Shown one piece after another: positions 33,542-42,722 of a DNA stretch of 64,000 nt. The stretch's first letter is position 1. Every line of letters starts with the position of its first letter. The notes under the pieces are model-generated. The model had not been told where the DNA came from. It searched no databases and saw only the letters and a list, made by a program, of their open reading frames with translations. The position numbers were made by a program, and so were the translations under genes. Source of the DNA: Blastocatellia bacterium (lineage in GTDB: Bacteria > Acidobacteriota > Blastocatellia > UBA7656); contig DATENM010000158.1 of NCBI GenBank assembly GCA_035275065.1, forward strand, positions 1 through 64,000, written 5' to 3'.

Positions 33542-35452
33542 ATGCTTCAATTCTCACTCGATAACGGCATCGAATCCGCACTGATCAACGAAGGGCTGGT
33601 TACCAAGGATCAGTTGTCGCGGGCGCGGCGCATCCAGGAACAACTGTCCGGGCAGAAGTCCTTGAGTGACGTGCTGCTTGAAATGAACTGGGTGAGCGAG
33701 ACTCGCCTGGATGATTTCATCCGCCGCCACCGCAGTAGCCTTAGCATCGGCGACATTCTCATGGCTCGCCGGCTGGTCACCCAACAGGATGTGATGGCGG
33801 CGCGCGAGGTCCAGCGCAAGAGCAGCCCGAAAGGCAAACGGTTAGGCGAAATCCTCATCGAAATGGGCCTCATCGAGGAACGCCACCTCGTCGAGGCGCT
33901 GGGTGAAAAATTCGCCCTGCCGCTGTTAGAGCCCGACATTAGCCAGATAGACATTGAGCTAGTCCGGCGGATGTCGCACAAGTACCTGCGCCGGCAAGTC
34001 GGCCTGCCCGTCTGCATCAGTGAGGGCTTTATCCACTTGCTGGTCAGCGACCCGACGGCGACCCCTTTCATTGAAGAGGTCACGCGGACCTTCAACACCC
34101 GCGTCAAGCTACACCTTGCGACCAGCTCCGTCATTTTAAAGACGCTTGACCTGCTCGAAGCCCTGTTGCAGGGCAAAGACGCCGGCATCAGCGATTACAA
34201 CAAAGTCAAGTACCACACCCTTGAAACCCAGCCGCAAACCAACGACGACCGCGTCGTGCAGATGGTGGATCAACTGATCCGCTCGGCCATTGAGGAAGGC
34301 GCATCCGACGTTCACCTTGAACCGATGGCCAATAAACTCCGCGTGCGCTATCGCATTGACGGCGTGCTGGTTCACAAGATGGATTTCCCGCGCGACTATA
34401 CGCCGCGCATCATCTCGCGCATCAAGATTCTCGCCGACGCCGACGTCGCCGAGCGCCGCAAGCATCAGGATGGCCGCATCTTCGTTAAAACCGAAAAGCA
34501 GGAGATCGATATCCGCGTCTCTTTCTATGCCACCGTCTTCGGCGAAAATGTCGTCTTGAGAATCCTCAACAAGGCCTCGCTCATCAGCTTGCTTGAGCTG
34601 GGATTCGCGCCGAACATCCTGCGCCTCTATAGCGAAGACGTGCTGGCATCGCCTTCAGGCATCACCTTGATTACCGGGCCGACCGGGTCCGGAAAGACGA
34701 CGACGCTCTACAGCTCAATCGATCACTGCAATGACCCAACGGTGAAGATTATCACCTGCGAAGACCCCGTGGAGTATGTCATTGACGGCATCTCGCAATG
34801 TTCGATCAACGAAAAGATTGGCCTGACGTTTAACGAAACGTTGCGCTCCATCGTACGCCAGGACCCGGATATCATTGTGATCGGCGAAATTCGCGACCGT
34901 TTTTCGGCAGACGTTGCGGTGCAATCAGCGTTAACGGGGCATAAAGTTTTTGCGACGTTCCACACGGAAGACTCGGTCGGCGCGCTCGTCCGTCTGATCA
35001 ACATGGAGATTGAGACTTCGCTGATCGCTTCGACCATCGGCGCAATCCTCGCGCAACGCCTGGTGCGGAAGGTTTGCGCGCAATGTCGAATGCGTTATGA
35101 GCCGGAAGATCGCGTGCTGCGGCGCTTCGGTTTGCGGCGCGAGCAAATGAAGGGGTTCGAGCTGATGCGCGGCAAAGGCTGCTCGGCCTGTAACTTTACA
35201 GGCTATCGCGGGCGGCTCGGCATCTATGAGCTGTTGGTGCCAAATGCCGACATCCGCGACGCCATTCTGCTGAAGCGGACGATGCAGGAGATTCGTCAGA
35301 TCAGCCTCGACATGTGTGCGCTCTGTACGATGCAGGAGGATGGCATGGTCAAGGCCTTGCGCGGCGTGACGACGCTTGAGGAAGTGCTTGAGAATGCGCC
35401 GCGCGTCTTCCATCACCGCCCGCTCGATGCGCTCTTCGAGATCGTCGGTTGA
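33542..35452 (+). CDS. Type II/IV secretion ATPase (PilB/GspE-like)
   Basis: The product has 636 residues. Two GspE N-terminal domains (residues about 1-210) are followed by an assembly ATPase with Walker A GPTGSGKTTTLYS, Asp box, Walker B PDIIVIGEIRD and the His box TGHKVFATFHTED. A four-cysteine zinc motif (CAQC and CSAC) completes the PilB layout. It powers pilus or pseudopilus assembly. It stands alone here; no pilin, PilC, PilT or secretin gene lies nearby. Confidence 0.92.
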   Translation: MLQFSLDNGIESALINEGLVTKDQLSRARRIQEQLSGQKSLSDVLLEMNWVSETRLDDFIRRHRSSLSIGDILMARRLVTQQDVMAAREVQRKSSPKGKRLGEILIEMGLIEERHLVEALGEKFALPLLEPDISQIDIELVRRMSHKYLRRQVGLPVCISEGFIHLLVSDPTATPFIEEVTRTFNTRVKLHLATSSVILKTLDLLEALLQGKDAGISDYNKVKYHTLETQPQTNDDRVVQMVDQLIRSAIEEGASDVHLEPMANKLRVRYRIDGVLVHKMDFPRDYTPRIISRIKILADADVAERRKHQDGRIFVKTEKQEIDIRVSFYATVFGENVVLRILNKASLISLLELGFAPNILRLYSEDVLASPSGITLITGPTGSGKTTTLYSSIDHCNDPTVKIITCEDPVEYVIDGISQCSINEKIGLTFNETLRSIVRQDPDIIVIGEIRDRFSADVAVQSALTGHKVFATFHTEDSVGALVRLINMEIETSLIASTIGAILAQRLVRKVCAQCRMRYEPEDRVLRRFGLRREQMKGFELMRGKGCSACNFTGYRGRLGIYELLVPNADIRDAILLKRTMQEIRQISLDMCALCTMQEDGMVKALRGVTTLEEVLENAPRVFHHRPLDALFEIVG

Positions 35453-35467
35453 TGTCAGCGTGATGGC

Positions 35468-37042
35468 CTATTCGCTGGCGACGGTCTTCGCATCGTAACC
35501 CGAAGAGCCCGACGGCTCTGGCGGCGCGTATTGCGAGGTCTGCAAGTTGCCGCGCCCATCCGTGGCGCGAACTACCAGGCGGTGCTTGCTTGATTGCTGC
35601 GGCGTCCACCGTTTTTGCCACAAAACCCAGGAAAAAGACGACAAAGCGGGCTTGATTTCGGCGGCCTCCCAGGTCGCGCCGCCATCGGTCGAGACTTCGA
35701 TTTTGCTGATACCGCGGTCGCCGGCGAAGGCAATGCCGGCGACGCTCGTCTCGCCTTTGACTGTCCGGGCGGGCGCGTCAATGCGTGACATGGTTTTATA
35801 CTCGGCGCGGTCGTCCCAGCCGCGCCGCTGCCAATACCCTTTCAGATCATAATCAATCGGTTCGAGCCGTGTGATCCACTTGACGTTCTTCATTCCATAG
35901 ATGCCCGGCACCAGCAGACGCAGCGGGTAGCCGTGCGCCGGGGTCAAGGGCTCGCCGTTCATCTCGTAAACCAGTAACGTGCCCTCTTGCATGGCACGAT
36001 CAAGCGGTATCGAATCGAGATAATCATCACTGGCGCGTAGGGCGATATCCACGACGCCCGGCTTCAGACCTGCCCTTTGCAATAACTCTTTCAATCGCAC
36101 GCCGCGCCACCGCGCATTGCCGATCAAGTCGCCGCCGACTTCGTTGCTGATGCAGCAGAGGGTCGCATACTGCTCGACCGCCGGAAGCGCTTTGATGTCA
36201 TCGTAAGTCAGGTTCATCGGCGTCTCGACGAGACCACTGATCTCAAGCCGCCATCGCGCGGCATCCACTTCAGGATCGAAGGCGTTCTTTGAAACAACAT
36301 AAAAGTCCGGGGTCGGGGTTACCTCAAGCGCGAGGTTTTCGATGGAGGGAAATTCACCCGTGCCGCCTCGCACACGGCCTGCACCGCTGTTGAGCCACGA
36401 GCCGAGTAGTGACCGCCCGATGTCATAAACCCCGACGGCCAGTCCGGCATAACCAATGCCGCGCACGACCCGGCGACGACTGAGCAGCTTGCTTTGCGCT
36501 ACCACGGCTCCATCACCATCAAGGTAAGCGCGAGCCGCGAGTATCAAGGACGCGGCGTATACCGCATGGGTCAGCAACAGCGCCACCGAGGTAACGAGCG
36601 GGCCTTGCCGCAAGTATTGACCCGCAATCCCCCCGCCGAGAACCGGGATGATGACGAGCAAGGTAAGCAGATATACGGCCGCCGCAAAGCCGCCGAGCGC
36701 GGCACGGCGCGCAACCGTTGTGCGCGGCGATGGCAGGAGTTGGAAGGAACCAAAACCCGCGGCGGTCAGGGCAATCAAATAGACGACGACGCAGGCGAGA
36801 AACGCGAGATGCTTGGCGAAAGGGCCGAGCAGAGCGACAGCGGGTTCGACCATCCAGATGGGGGCGACCGAAAAGAAGTACTGGGCCAGCAGCTCAGGGA
36901 TGAGTGGCGCGCCAAAGACAAAGCGCGCAATCAAGCTGGCCGCGACCGTGGCGATGGCCGCAATGAGCGCCACCTGCAAGCGAATCTCTTTGAGCGTGGC
37001 TTGCGGCTCGTCCTTGTTGATGTTGAGCCTGAGAATCTCCAT
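35468..37042 (-). CDS. Membrane-fused sulfite-oxidase-like molybdopterin oxidoreductase
   Basis: The product has 524 residues. The first 200 or so residues have about five to six hydrophobic helices. A sulfite-oxidase/YedY-type Mo-pterin domain follows, with ATLCCISNEVGGDLIGNARW (the Cys expected to bind Mo), LRASDDYLDSIPLD and GYPLRLLVPGIYGMKNVKWI, and a C-terminal Ig-like Mo-co dimerisation domain (ISKIEVSTDGGATWEAAEI). The fusion to a membrane domain suggests electron transfer directly into the membrane. Substrate unknown. The stop is close to and convergent with the PilB-like gene. Confidence 0.85.
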   Translation of the reverse strand: MEILRLNINKDEPQATLKEIRLQVALIAAIATVAASLIARFVFGAPLIPELLAQYFFSVAPIWMVEPAVALLGPFAKHLAFLACVVVYLIALTAAGFGSFQLLPSPRTTVARRAALGGFAAAVYLLTLLVIIPVLGGGIAGQYLRQGPLVTSVALLLTHAVYAASLILAARAYLDGDGAVVAQSKLLSRRRVVRGIGYAGLAVGVYDIGRSLLGSWLNSGAGRVRGGTGEFPSIENLALEVTPTPDFYVVSKNAFDPEVDAARWRLEISGLVETPMNLTYDDIKALPAVEQYATLCCISNEVGGDLIGNARWRGVRLKELLQRAGLKPGVVDIALRASDDYLDSIPLDRAMQEGTLLVYEMNGEPLTPAHGYPLRLLVPGIYGMKNVKWITRLEPIDYDLKGYWQRRGWDDRAEYKTMSRIDAPARTVKGETSVAGIAFAGDRGISKIEVSTDGGATWEAAEIKPALSSFSWVLWQKRWTPQQSSKHRLVVRATDGRGNLQTSQYAPPEPSGSSGYDAKTVASE

Positions 37043-37113
37043 GCCTGGCTGCTTTTATTATAACTACCTCAAAGCATATGCAAAGAACCGCCAGGTTTAT
37101 TCCCTGCCACGCT

Positions 37114-37692
37114 CTATTCACCTTGCAGTTTTTGAATCTCGCGCTTGAGCAAGGCAAAGTCTTCGCGGACTTTCTCGGCCAGCTCTTCTCTATAAAACCG
37201 CACCGCCGGGTGATAGCCGACGATGAAGCGGCGGCCCTCATGTTCGATCACGCGCCCGCGCGCTTCGTTGACACTCTTGACGCCAAGCAGCTTCTTGGCG
37301 GCCACGCCGCCCAGCAGCATAATTAGTTTCGGATTGATCAGCTCGATCTGCTCGAAAAGATAATTCGACGTGCAGGTGTCGACTTCGAGCTTCTTCGGCG
37401 TTCGGTTCTTCGGGGGGCGGCACTTGACCGTGTTGGTGACGAAGAAATCTCCGCGCTCGATGCCTGTGCCCTCCAGCACCGAGTTGAGAAATTTGCCCGA
37501 CGCGCCGACGAACGGATGGCCCGACAAGTCCTCTTCTTTGCCAGGCGCTTCGCCGATAATCATCAGCTTCGCTGTCGGGCGGCCATCGCCCGGCACGGCA
37601 TTCGTTCGCGAGGCGTGCAGCGGGCACTTGACGCAGACGCGAATCTGCGCCGCCAGTTCTTCGAGACGATTTGCGCGCTTTGATTTCGCCAT
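37114..37692 (-). CDS. Uracil-DNA glycosylase, family 4 (4Fe-4S)
   Basis: The product has 192 residues. The four cluster cysteines of family 4 UDG are present (Cys20, Cys23, Cys91, Cys107). Motif GEAPGKEED (47-55) and a C-terminal HPAVRF complete the active site. It removes uracil from DNA for base excision repair. ATG at 37692 is preceded by AAAGGAGG, a perfect ribosome site; an open frame upstream is not family-like. Confidence 0.95.
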   Translation of the reverse strand: MAKSKRANRLEELAAQIRVCVKCPLHASRTNAVPGDGRPTAKLMIIGEAPGKEEDLSGHPFVGASGKFLNSVLEGTGIERGDFFVTNTVKCRPPKNRTPKKLEVDTCTSNYLFEQIELINPKLIMLLGGVAAKKLLGVKSVNEARGRVIEHEGRRFIVGYHPAVRFYREELAEKVREDFALLKREIQKLQGE

Positions 37693-37928
37693 AGAGCGCC
37701 TCCTTTGCTGCTTGATTATGAAAGCAATTTGCGGGCACTTGATTGCGGCAGCCGCCGATTGTCCGTCGGCCATTCCGCATTGCCCGACGGCGTGGCGCGT
37801 AGTAATCTTTATTTTTCAGACTCTATTTGCTTGGCATGCTACCTGCGCTATAGAAAAAACGAGCCCGCTTCGAACCCATTCCTGCTCCTCACCTTGGGGA
37901 GTTGTTTCGGTCGAAGTGAACAGAATCA

Positions 37929-39056
37929 ATGCAAACCGTAATGACTCTTGAAACGACGGGCGGAAATTCCGCCGATCAGCCAGCCTCCGCAGCCCCTCAA
38001 GCCGATGGTAAGACGCGCCGCACGTTGTCGGCGATCCTGCACACGCATTTCATCGCCTTGCGCCAATACCATCATAATCTGATGGAGAGCCAGGACCCGG
38101 ATGCGATTCATAAGATGCGGGTGACGACGCGGCGCGCACAGGCCGCGCTCGATCTGCTACATGGCCAACTCGACATCGCATCGGTGAAAAGACGGCTGCG
38201 GCGCTGGCGGCGCGAATTGTCGCGCGTCCGCAATTACGATGTTTTCTTGATGCTGCTCGAAAAAGAGGCAAAAGCGAAGCGCGCCGGAAATCGCCAGCCA
38301 TTCGAGCTGGTGCGAGCCGTGCTGCAACAGCGCCGCGCCGACACGGCCAACAAAGTCCGCGAATACTTGCTCGACAAAAGCATCATCCGGCTCGCCGCGA
38401 GAATCGGTCTGAACTTACCGGAACCACCGTTGTCCCCGAGCAATGGTCAGGCGAAAGCATTCAGCACGACTGACACCGACGAGTCATTGCCGGGAGCCGC
38501 CTTTACCTTAAGCATTGACGAAGTTCAACTGGCGGCACACACCGCTGACCGCCTGGATCAACGGGTCGCCGAGTTTCTAGCGAAGGCGGCGCAATCTCAC
38601 CCGGCCACTGAAGCCGCCGAGTTGCACGAGCTGCGCATTGCCGCCAAGCGCGTCCGTTACCTGTTTGAGATCATCTCGGATATGGGCTATGGCGATGCGA
38701 CGCGGGCGTTGGTGTGGCTGCGCAATTTGCAGGATCGCATCGGCGACTGGCACGACCTGGAATCGTTAGAACAGGAGATTATTGAAATCGTATCGGAGCG
38801 CGATTTCCTGAAAGCTCACCTGCTCGAAAGCAGCCGCATGCTTCAGGTCGCGGCGCATCTGCAAAAGAAGAAAGAGCGGCTGGTGGCCAAGCTCTTTCCG
38901 GTCGAGGTGCCGCGCAATATCATGGCGACTTCGCAACGGCTGTCGAAAGCCCTGCGGCGCAGTATCCCACGCAAAAAAGCCTCGCTGATCGAATCCCTCA
39001 ACGAAACGCTCAACAAAACAGAAACGCCGCTCGCGGCTTCCTCGCCCGAGCCATAG
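37929..39056 (+). CDS. CHAD domain protein
   Basis: The product has 375 residues, a CHAD domain of two helical halves with repeated His/Arg/Lys segments: MRVTTRRAQAALDLLHG, WRRELSRVRNYDVFL and ELRIAAKRVRYLFEIISDM, then LQDRIGDWHDLE. CHAD proteins bind inorganic polyphosphate and often locate to polyphosphate granules. There is no CYTH domain and no polyphosphate kinase gene near it. Confidence 0.92.
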   Translation: MQTVMTLETTGGNSADQPASAAPQADGKTRRTLSAILHTHFIALRQYHHNLMESQDPDAIHKMRVTTRRAQAALDLLHGQLDIASVKRRLRRWRRELSRVRNYDVFLMLLEKEAKAKRAGNRQPFELVRAVLQQRRADTANKVREYLLDKSIIRLAARIGLNLPEPPLSPSNGQAKAFSTTDTDESLPGAAFTLSIDEVQLAAHTADRLDQRVAEFLAKAAQSHPATEAAELHELRIAAKRVRYLFEIISDMGYGDATRALVWLRNLQDRIGDWHDLESLEQEIIEIVSERDFLKAHLLESSRMLQVAAHLQKKKERLVAKLFPVEVPRNIMATSQRLSKALRRSIPRKKASLIESLNETLNKTETPLAASSPEP

Positions 39057-39105
39057 CGGCGAGCCGTCTGTCAGCGAGTTGGAATAGCGTCCAATTATGT
39101 TTGCT

Positions 39106-39166
39106 GTGTGGCGCAAGGCGGTTAGCTTGCGCGAGCCAATGCGCAAGCTAACAGCTTGCGCCACAC
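39106..39166. repeat. REP-like hairpin, copy 4
   Basis: Inverted repeat with arms 39106-39132 and 39141-39166 around GAGCCAAT. The arms differ by one inserted base and two changes (AAGGCGG against AAGCTG). It lies between the convergent CHAD and FAD-subunit genes, 16 bp from the latter's stop. Confidence 0.88.
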
Positions 39167-39182
39167 CCGATTGAATACGGCT

Positions 39183-40166
39183 CTAGCCGCGCAGTTCTTC
39201 GAGGGCGCGGATGACAAACGGGCGAGCCATCTGCTTGCGCCAGCCCATCACAAAATCGGTATTGTCGAGCGGGCGCGCTTTAAGATATGCGGCCTCGGCA
39301 GCGGCGGCAATCGCTTCGCGGTCTAGCTGCTTGCCGATCAATCGCGTGGCGGCTTCTTCGACAGCAAGCGGCGCGGGCGCAACGCCGCCGAGTATCAAGC
39401 GGGCGTCTTTAATCGTGCCATCGCCATCCACATCAAGCACCGCCGCGACGCCTAGCACAGGGAAATCGAACGCGCCGCGCCGCCGCAGCTTCTTGTAGAC
39501 GGCGCGCTTGCCGTTCATCGGCGGCAAATGAATTTCAGTAGCTAACTCGCCGGGCATCTTGTGCAGGTAATTAATGCCGTCATTGTTGTAGAGCCCCGCC
39601 GCATCAACCAGCCGGTCCGTCACCGATGACACCAGTCGCAGCTTCGCGCCGAGCGCGACCATCACCGGCGCGAGGTCCGAGGACTGCACCGCCCAGCACT
39701 TCGGGCTTGAGGGCGCAACCCAGCAGATGTCGCCGTCTTTCTTCATGCAGAAGTTGATGCCGCGCCGCCATTCGTAATTCTGGTCATAATAGTTGCAGCG
39801 GGTGTCGAGCAGCAGGTTGCCGCCTATCGTTCCCATATTGCGCAGAATCGGCGTCGAAATCAGCCGCGCCGCACCGGCCACCACCGGATAATCGCGGTTG
39901 ATGATGGGATGATTGCATAGTTCGGTGAGCGTCACGCTTGCGCCGATGACCATGCCGGTTTGCCCGTCACCTTTGATTTCGTGCAGGTCGCGAATGCGCG
40001 TCACAGAGATAACCGTGCCCGGCGTCTGCTGCCGCCGTTTCATATTCGGATAAAGGTCAGTGCCGCCCGCGACAAACATTCCATCGCCTCCGGCATCGGC
40101 CATCATCTTCACTGCGTCGCCGATCTTCTTCGCGACGCGGTAGTTGAATTTCGGAAGTCGCATCAT
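39183..40166 (-). CDS. Molybdenum hydroxylase FAD subunit with 4Fe-4S insertion (HcrB-like)
   Basis: The product has 327 residues of the CoxM/XdhB FAD-binding type (FVAGGTDLYPNMKRR, TIGGNLLLDTRC). Four cysteines at 124, 140, 148 and 157 have the spacing 16-8-9, the same as the cysteines that hold the extra 4Fe-4S cluster in the beta subunit of 4-hydroxybenzoyl-CoA reductase of Thauera. The subunit therefore probably carries FAD plus 4Fe-4S and belongs to the benzoyl-CoA-reductase branch and not ordinary xanthine dehydrogenase. Last gene of the three-subunit operon. Confidence 0.85.
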   Translation of the reverse strand: MMRLPKFNYRVAKKIGDAVKMMADAGGDGMFVAGGTDLYPNMKRRQQTPGTVISVTRIRDLHEIKGDGQTGMVIGASVTLTELCNHPIINRDYPVVAGAARLISTPILRNMGTIGGNLLLDTRCNYYDQNYEWRRGINFCMKKDGDICWVAPSSPKCWAVQSSDLAPVMVALGAKLRLVSSVTDRLVDAAGLYNNDGINYLHKMPGELATEIHLPPMNGKRAVYKKLRRRGAFDFPVLGVAAVLDVDGDGTIKDARLILGGVAPAPLAVEEAATRLIGKQLDREAIAAAAEAAYLKARPLDNTDFVMGWRKQMARPFVIRALEELRG

Positions 40167-40186
40167 AACAGTCAGTATTCAGTATT

Positions 40187-40262
40187 CAGGAGTCAGAAGT
40201 CAGAATGGAAAGCGAAGTCGGCGCTCTCACGCCCTTGCTTTTATTCTGACTTCTGACTCCTG
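40187..40262. repeat. Perfect 20-bp inverted repeat between two hydroxylase subunit genes
   Basis: Arms at 40187-40206 and 40243-40262 (CAGGAGTCAGAAGTCAGAAT and its complement) with a 36-nt loop, plus extra tandem CAGTATT and ACTCCTG units beside the arms. It fills the 114-bp gap between the Mo-subunit stop and the FAD-subunit start and could form a stable stem in the transcript. Confidence 0.75.
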
Positions 40263-40280
40263 ACTCCTGGCTCCTTCTCT

Positions 40281-42722
40281 TCAATCCTTAACGTGCACGG
40301 CGAGGCGCGGCAATTCTTTGCCGTCGCCGCCTTCTGCCGGGGTCGGCACTTTCAGCGGCGCAGGCCACTCGATTTCGGGAACGGACTTTGGCCCGAAGCG
40401 CCCGTCTTTGCCTTGCTGTTTAGCGCGGATCGCCGCAAGAACCTTTTCTGGCGTCGCCGGCACTTCATCTATGCGCACGCCGACCGCATCATAGATCGCG
40501 TTGACGACCGCTGGCGGCACGGGCAGCAGCGGCCCTTGACCGACTTCTTTCGCGCCGAAAGGCCCGTTAGGATCGGGGTCTGCGATCAAGTAGGTCTTCA
40601 CGTCGCACATCTCAAGCGTCGTCGGGCTCTTGTATTCGAGCATCGAAGGGAACTTGTGAACGACATTGCGATTGCCGCGATAAGTCATCTCTTCCATCAA
40701 GGCTTCGCCCAATCCCATGTAGACAGAGCCTTCGACCTGGCCCATGACCAGCACAGGGTTGATGCTCTGGCCGATGTCGTGAGCTATCCAGCAACGCTCA
40801 ACCGTCGTGATGCCGGTTTCAGGATCAACGTCCACTTCGACGACCGCCGCCGAGTAACTGTAAGCCGGCGAGGGGCCGACGCCGGCACCTTTGAATTTGC
40901 CGGGTGAGCGCGGCGGCGTGTACGAGCCGACCGTGCCGATGGTGCCATACTTCGATTCGGCCAGCACCACGGCTTCGGCGAAACTGACGCCGACTTCGGG
41001 ATTCTCGACGTCAAAGGCGCGGCGCTCGGCGAAGGCGATGTTTTCAATCGGCACATTGAGCTTTTCGCTGACGGCGATGGTCAACAGCTCGCGGGCGCGC
41101 TCGGCCGCCTGCAACGCCGCGTTGCCGGTCATCAGCGTGACGCGGCTGGAATAGCTGCCGAGATCAACCGGCGTCAGGTCTGTGTCTGCGGTGACGACGC
41201 GGATGTCGAAGGGATCGATGCCGAGCACTTCGGCGACGATGTAAGCGAGTATCGAATCGCTTCCCTGCCCGATGTCTGTAGAGCCGCACTGCACACAGAC
41301 GCCGCCCTGGCGGTCGAGCCGCAGTTGGACGCCACTGTGCGGCATGTTGTTCCAGTAGATCGGCAGGCCCGCGCCGCAAAGGTACGAGCTACAGGCAAAG
41401 CCCACGCCTTTTCCATAAGGCAGCTTACGAAACCGGTTATGCCAGTCGGACGCTTCGACGATCTTATCGATGCACGCGCCCAGGCCCATGCTGCCGATGC
41501 GCAGATAGTTGGCGGTGACGGAAAAGGCCGGCGCGAGGTGACGGCGGCGTATATCCACAGGGCTGATGCTGATCTCTTCAGCAATCTTGTCGAGATGCGC
41601 TTCCAGAGCAAAGCGCGGTTGCGGCGTGCCGTGGCCACGCTTCGGCCCGCAAGGCGGCTTGTTGGTAAAGACGCGCACGCCTTCGAACTTATAGCGCGGC
41701 ACGTTGTAGGTTACGGTTTGCAGCGCCCCGGTATAGAACGTCGAGGCAACGCCGTAGCTGCCATAGGCTCCGCCATCAAGATAAGTGCGAAAGTGCATGG
41801 CGGTGATCGCGCCGTCGCGCTTCACGCCGGTCTTGACCCACATCAAAACCGGGTGGCGACCGCGATGGCAGTAGAAGACTTCTTCGCGCGTCAGCGTGAT
41901 TTTAACCGGGCGGCCCGTGATCATCGCCAGCTTGGCGACGACGACTTCGTGATTGAACGGGTCGCTCTTGCCGCCGAAGCCGCCGCCGTTCGGCGTGGCG
42001 ATGACGCGAATATGCGCTGCCGGCAGCCCTAGAACCTTGGCCAGGGCGCGGTGAACGTAATGCGGCGTCTGCGTCGCGCTCCAGAGGGTCAGCTTTTGGT
42101 CGGCATCAAAGTGAGCGACCGCGGCGTGTTGTTCGAGCGGCAGGTGAGTGTTGCCTTCGTAAAAGAAAATGTCTTCGCGAACGTGATCGGCTTCGGCGAA
42201 ACCTTCTTCAACGTCGCCGAATTCGAGCGACACCCGCTTGTGAATGTTACCGCTGTCGCCGTATTCGTGGATGCGCGGCTCGTCAACATAGACACCTTCT
42301 TCAATCGTCGAGATGGTCTTGAGCCGTTCGTATTCGACTTCAATCAAATCCATCGCATCGAACGCGGTGTCTTCATCAATCGCGGCGATGGCGGCGACCG
42401 GGTCGCCGATCATTCGCACTTTATCGATGCAGAGCGCATGCTCGTCCTGGCTGACGGGCAGGATGCCGTAAGGGATCGGCAGAGCGCTCCCGGTAATCAC
42501 GGCGACGACGCCGGGCAGCTTCAGCGCGCGGCTGGTGTCGATGCGCTTGATGAGCGCGTGCGGCACAGGGCTGCGCAGCAGCTTGCAATAGAGCATGCGC
42601 GGCAGAGCAATATCATCGGCGAAGCGTGTCTGACCGTTGCACTTGGCCCGCGCATCGACTTTGCGAAACGGCTTGCCGATGACTCTGCGCGGCTTGCCAT
42701 TGTTGCCGTTATTCATAGCCAT
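40281..42722 (-). CDS. Molybdenum hydroxylase Mo-pterin subunit (HcrA/XdhA-like)
   Basis: The product has 813 residues of the xanthine dehydrogenase large-subunit family: GKPFRKVDARAKCNGQTRFADD at the start (position about 15), TQTPHYVHRALAKVLG, ATPNGGGFGGKSD, and the C-terminal GAKEVGQGPLLPV. At the last motif most relatives have Glu in VGEG or VGEP as the catalytic base; here it is Gln729. Hydroxylation or reductive dehydroxylation of an aromatic CoA thioester is inferred from the FAD subunit. ATG at 42722 with AAGGA upstream overlaps the end of the 2Fe-2S gene. Confidence 0.87.
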   Translation of the reverse strand: MAMNNGNNGKPRRVIGKPFRKVDARAKCNGQTRFADDIALPRMLYCKLLRSPVPHALIKRIDTSRALKLPGVVAVITGSALPIPYGILPVSQDEHALCIDKVRMIGDPVAAIAAIDEDTAFDAMDLIEVEYERLKTISTIEEGVYVDEPRIHEYGDSGNIHKRVSLEFGDVEEGFAEADHVREDIFFYEGNTHLPLEQHAAVAHFDADQKLTLWSATQTPHYVHRALAKVLGLPAAHIRVIATPNGGGFGGKSDPFNHEVVVAKLAMITGRPVKITLTREEVFYCHRGRHPVLMWVKTGVKRDGAITAMHFRTYLDGGAYGSYGVASTFYTGALQTVTYNVPRYKFEGVRVFTNKPPCGPKRGHGTPQPRFALEAHLDKIAEEISISPVDIRRRHLAPAFSVTANYLRIGSMGLGACIDKIVEASDWHNRFRKLPYGKGVGFACSSYLCGAGLPIYWNNMPHSGVQLRLDRQGGVCVQCGSTDIGQGSDSILAYIVAEVLGIDPFDIRVVTADTDLTPVDLGSYSSRVTLMTGNAALQAAERARELLTIAVSEKLNVPIENIAFAERRAFDVENPEVGVSFAEAVVLAESKYGTIGTVGSYTPPRSPGKFKGAGVGPSPAYSYSAAVVEVDVDPETGITTVERCWIAHDIGQSINPVLVMGQVEGSVYMGLGEALMEEMTYRGNRNVVHKFPSMLEYKSPTTLEMCDVKTYLIADPDPNGPFGAKEVGQGPLLPVPPAVVNAIYDAVGVRIDEVPATPEKVLAAIRAKQQGKDGRFGPKSVPEIEWPAPLKVPTPAEGGDGKELPRLAVHVKD

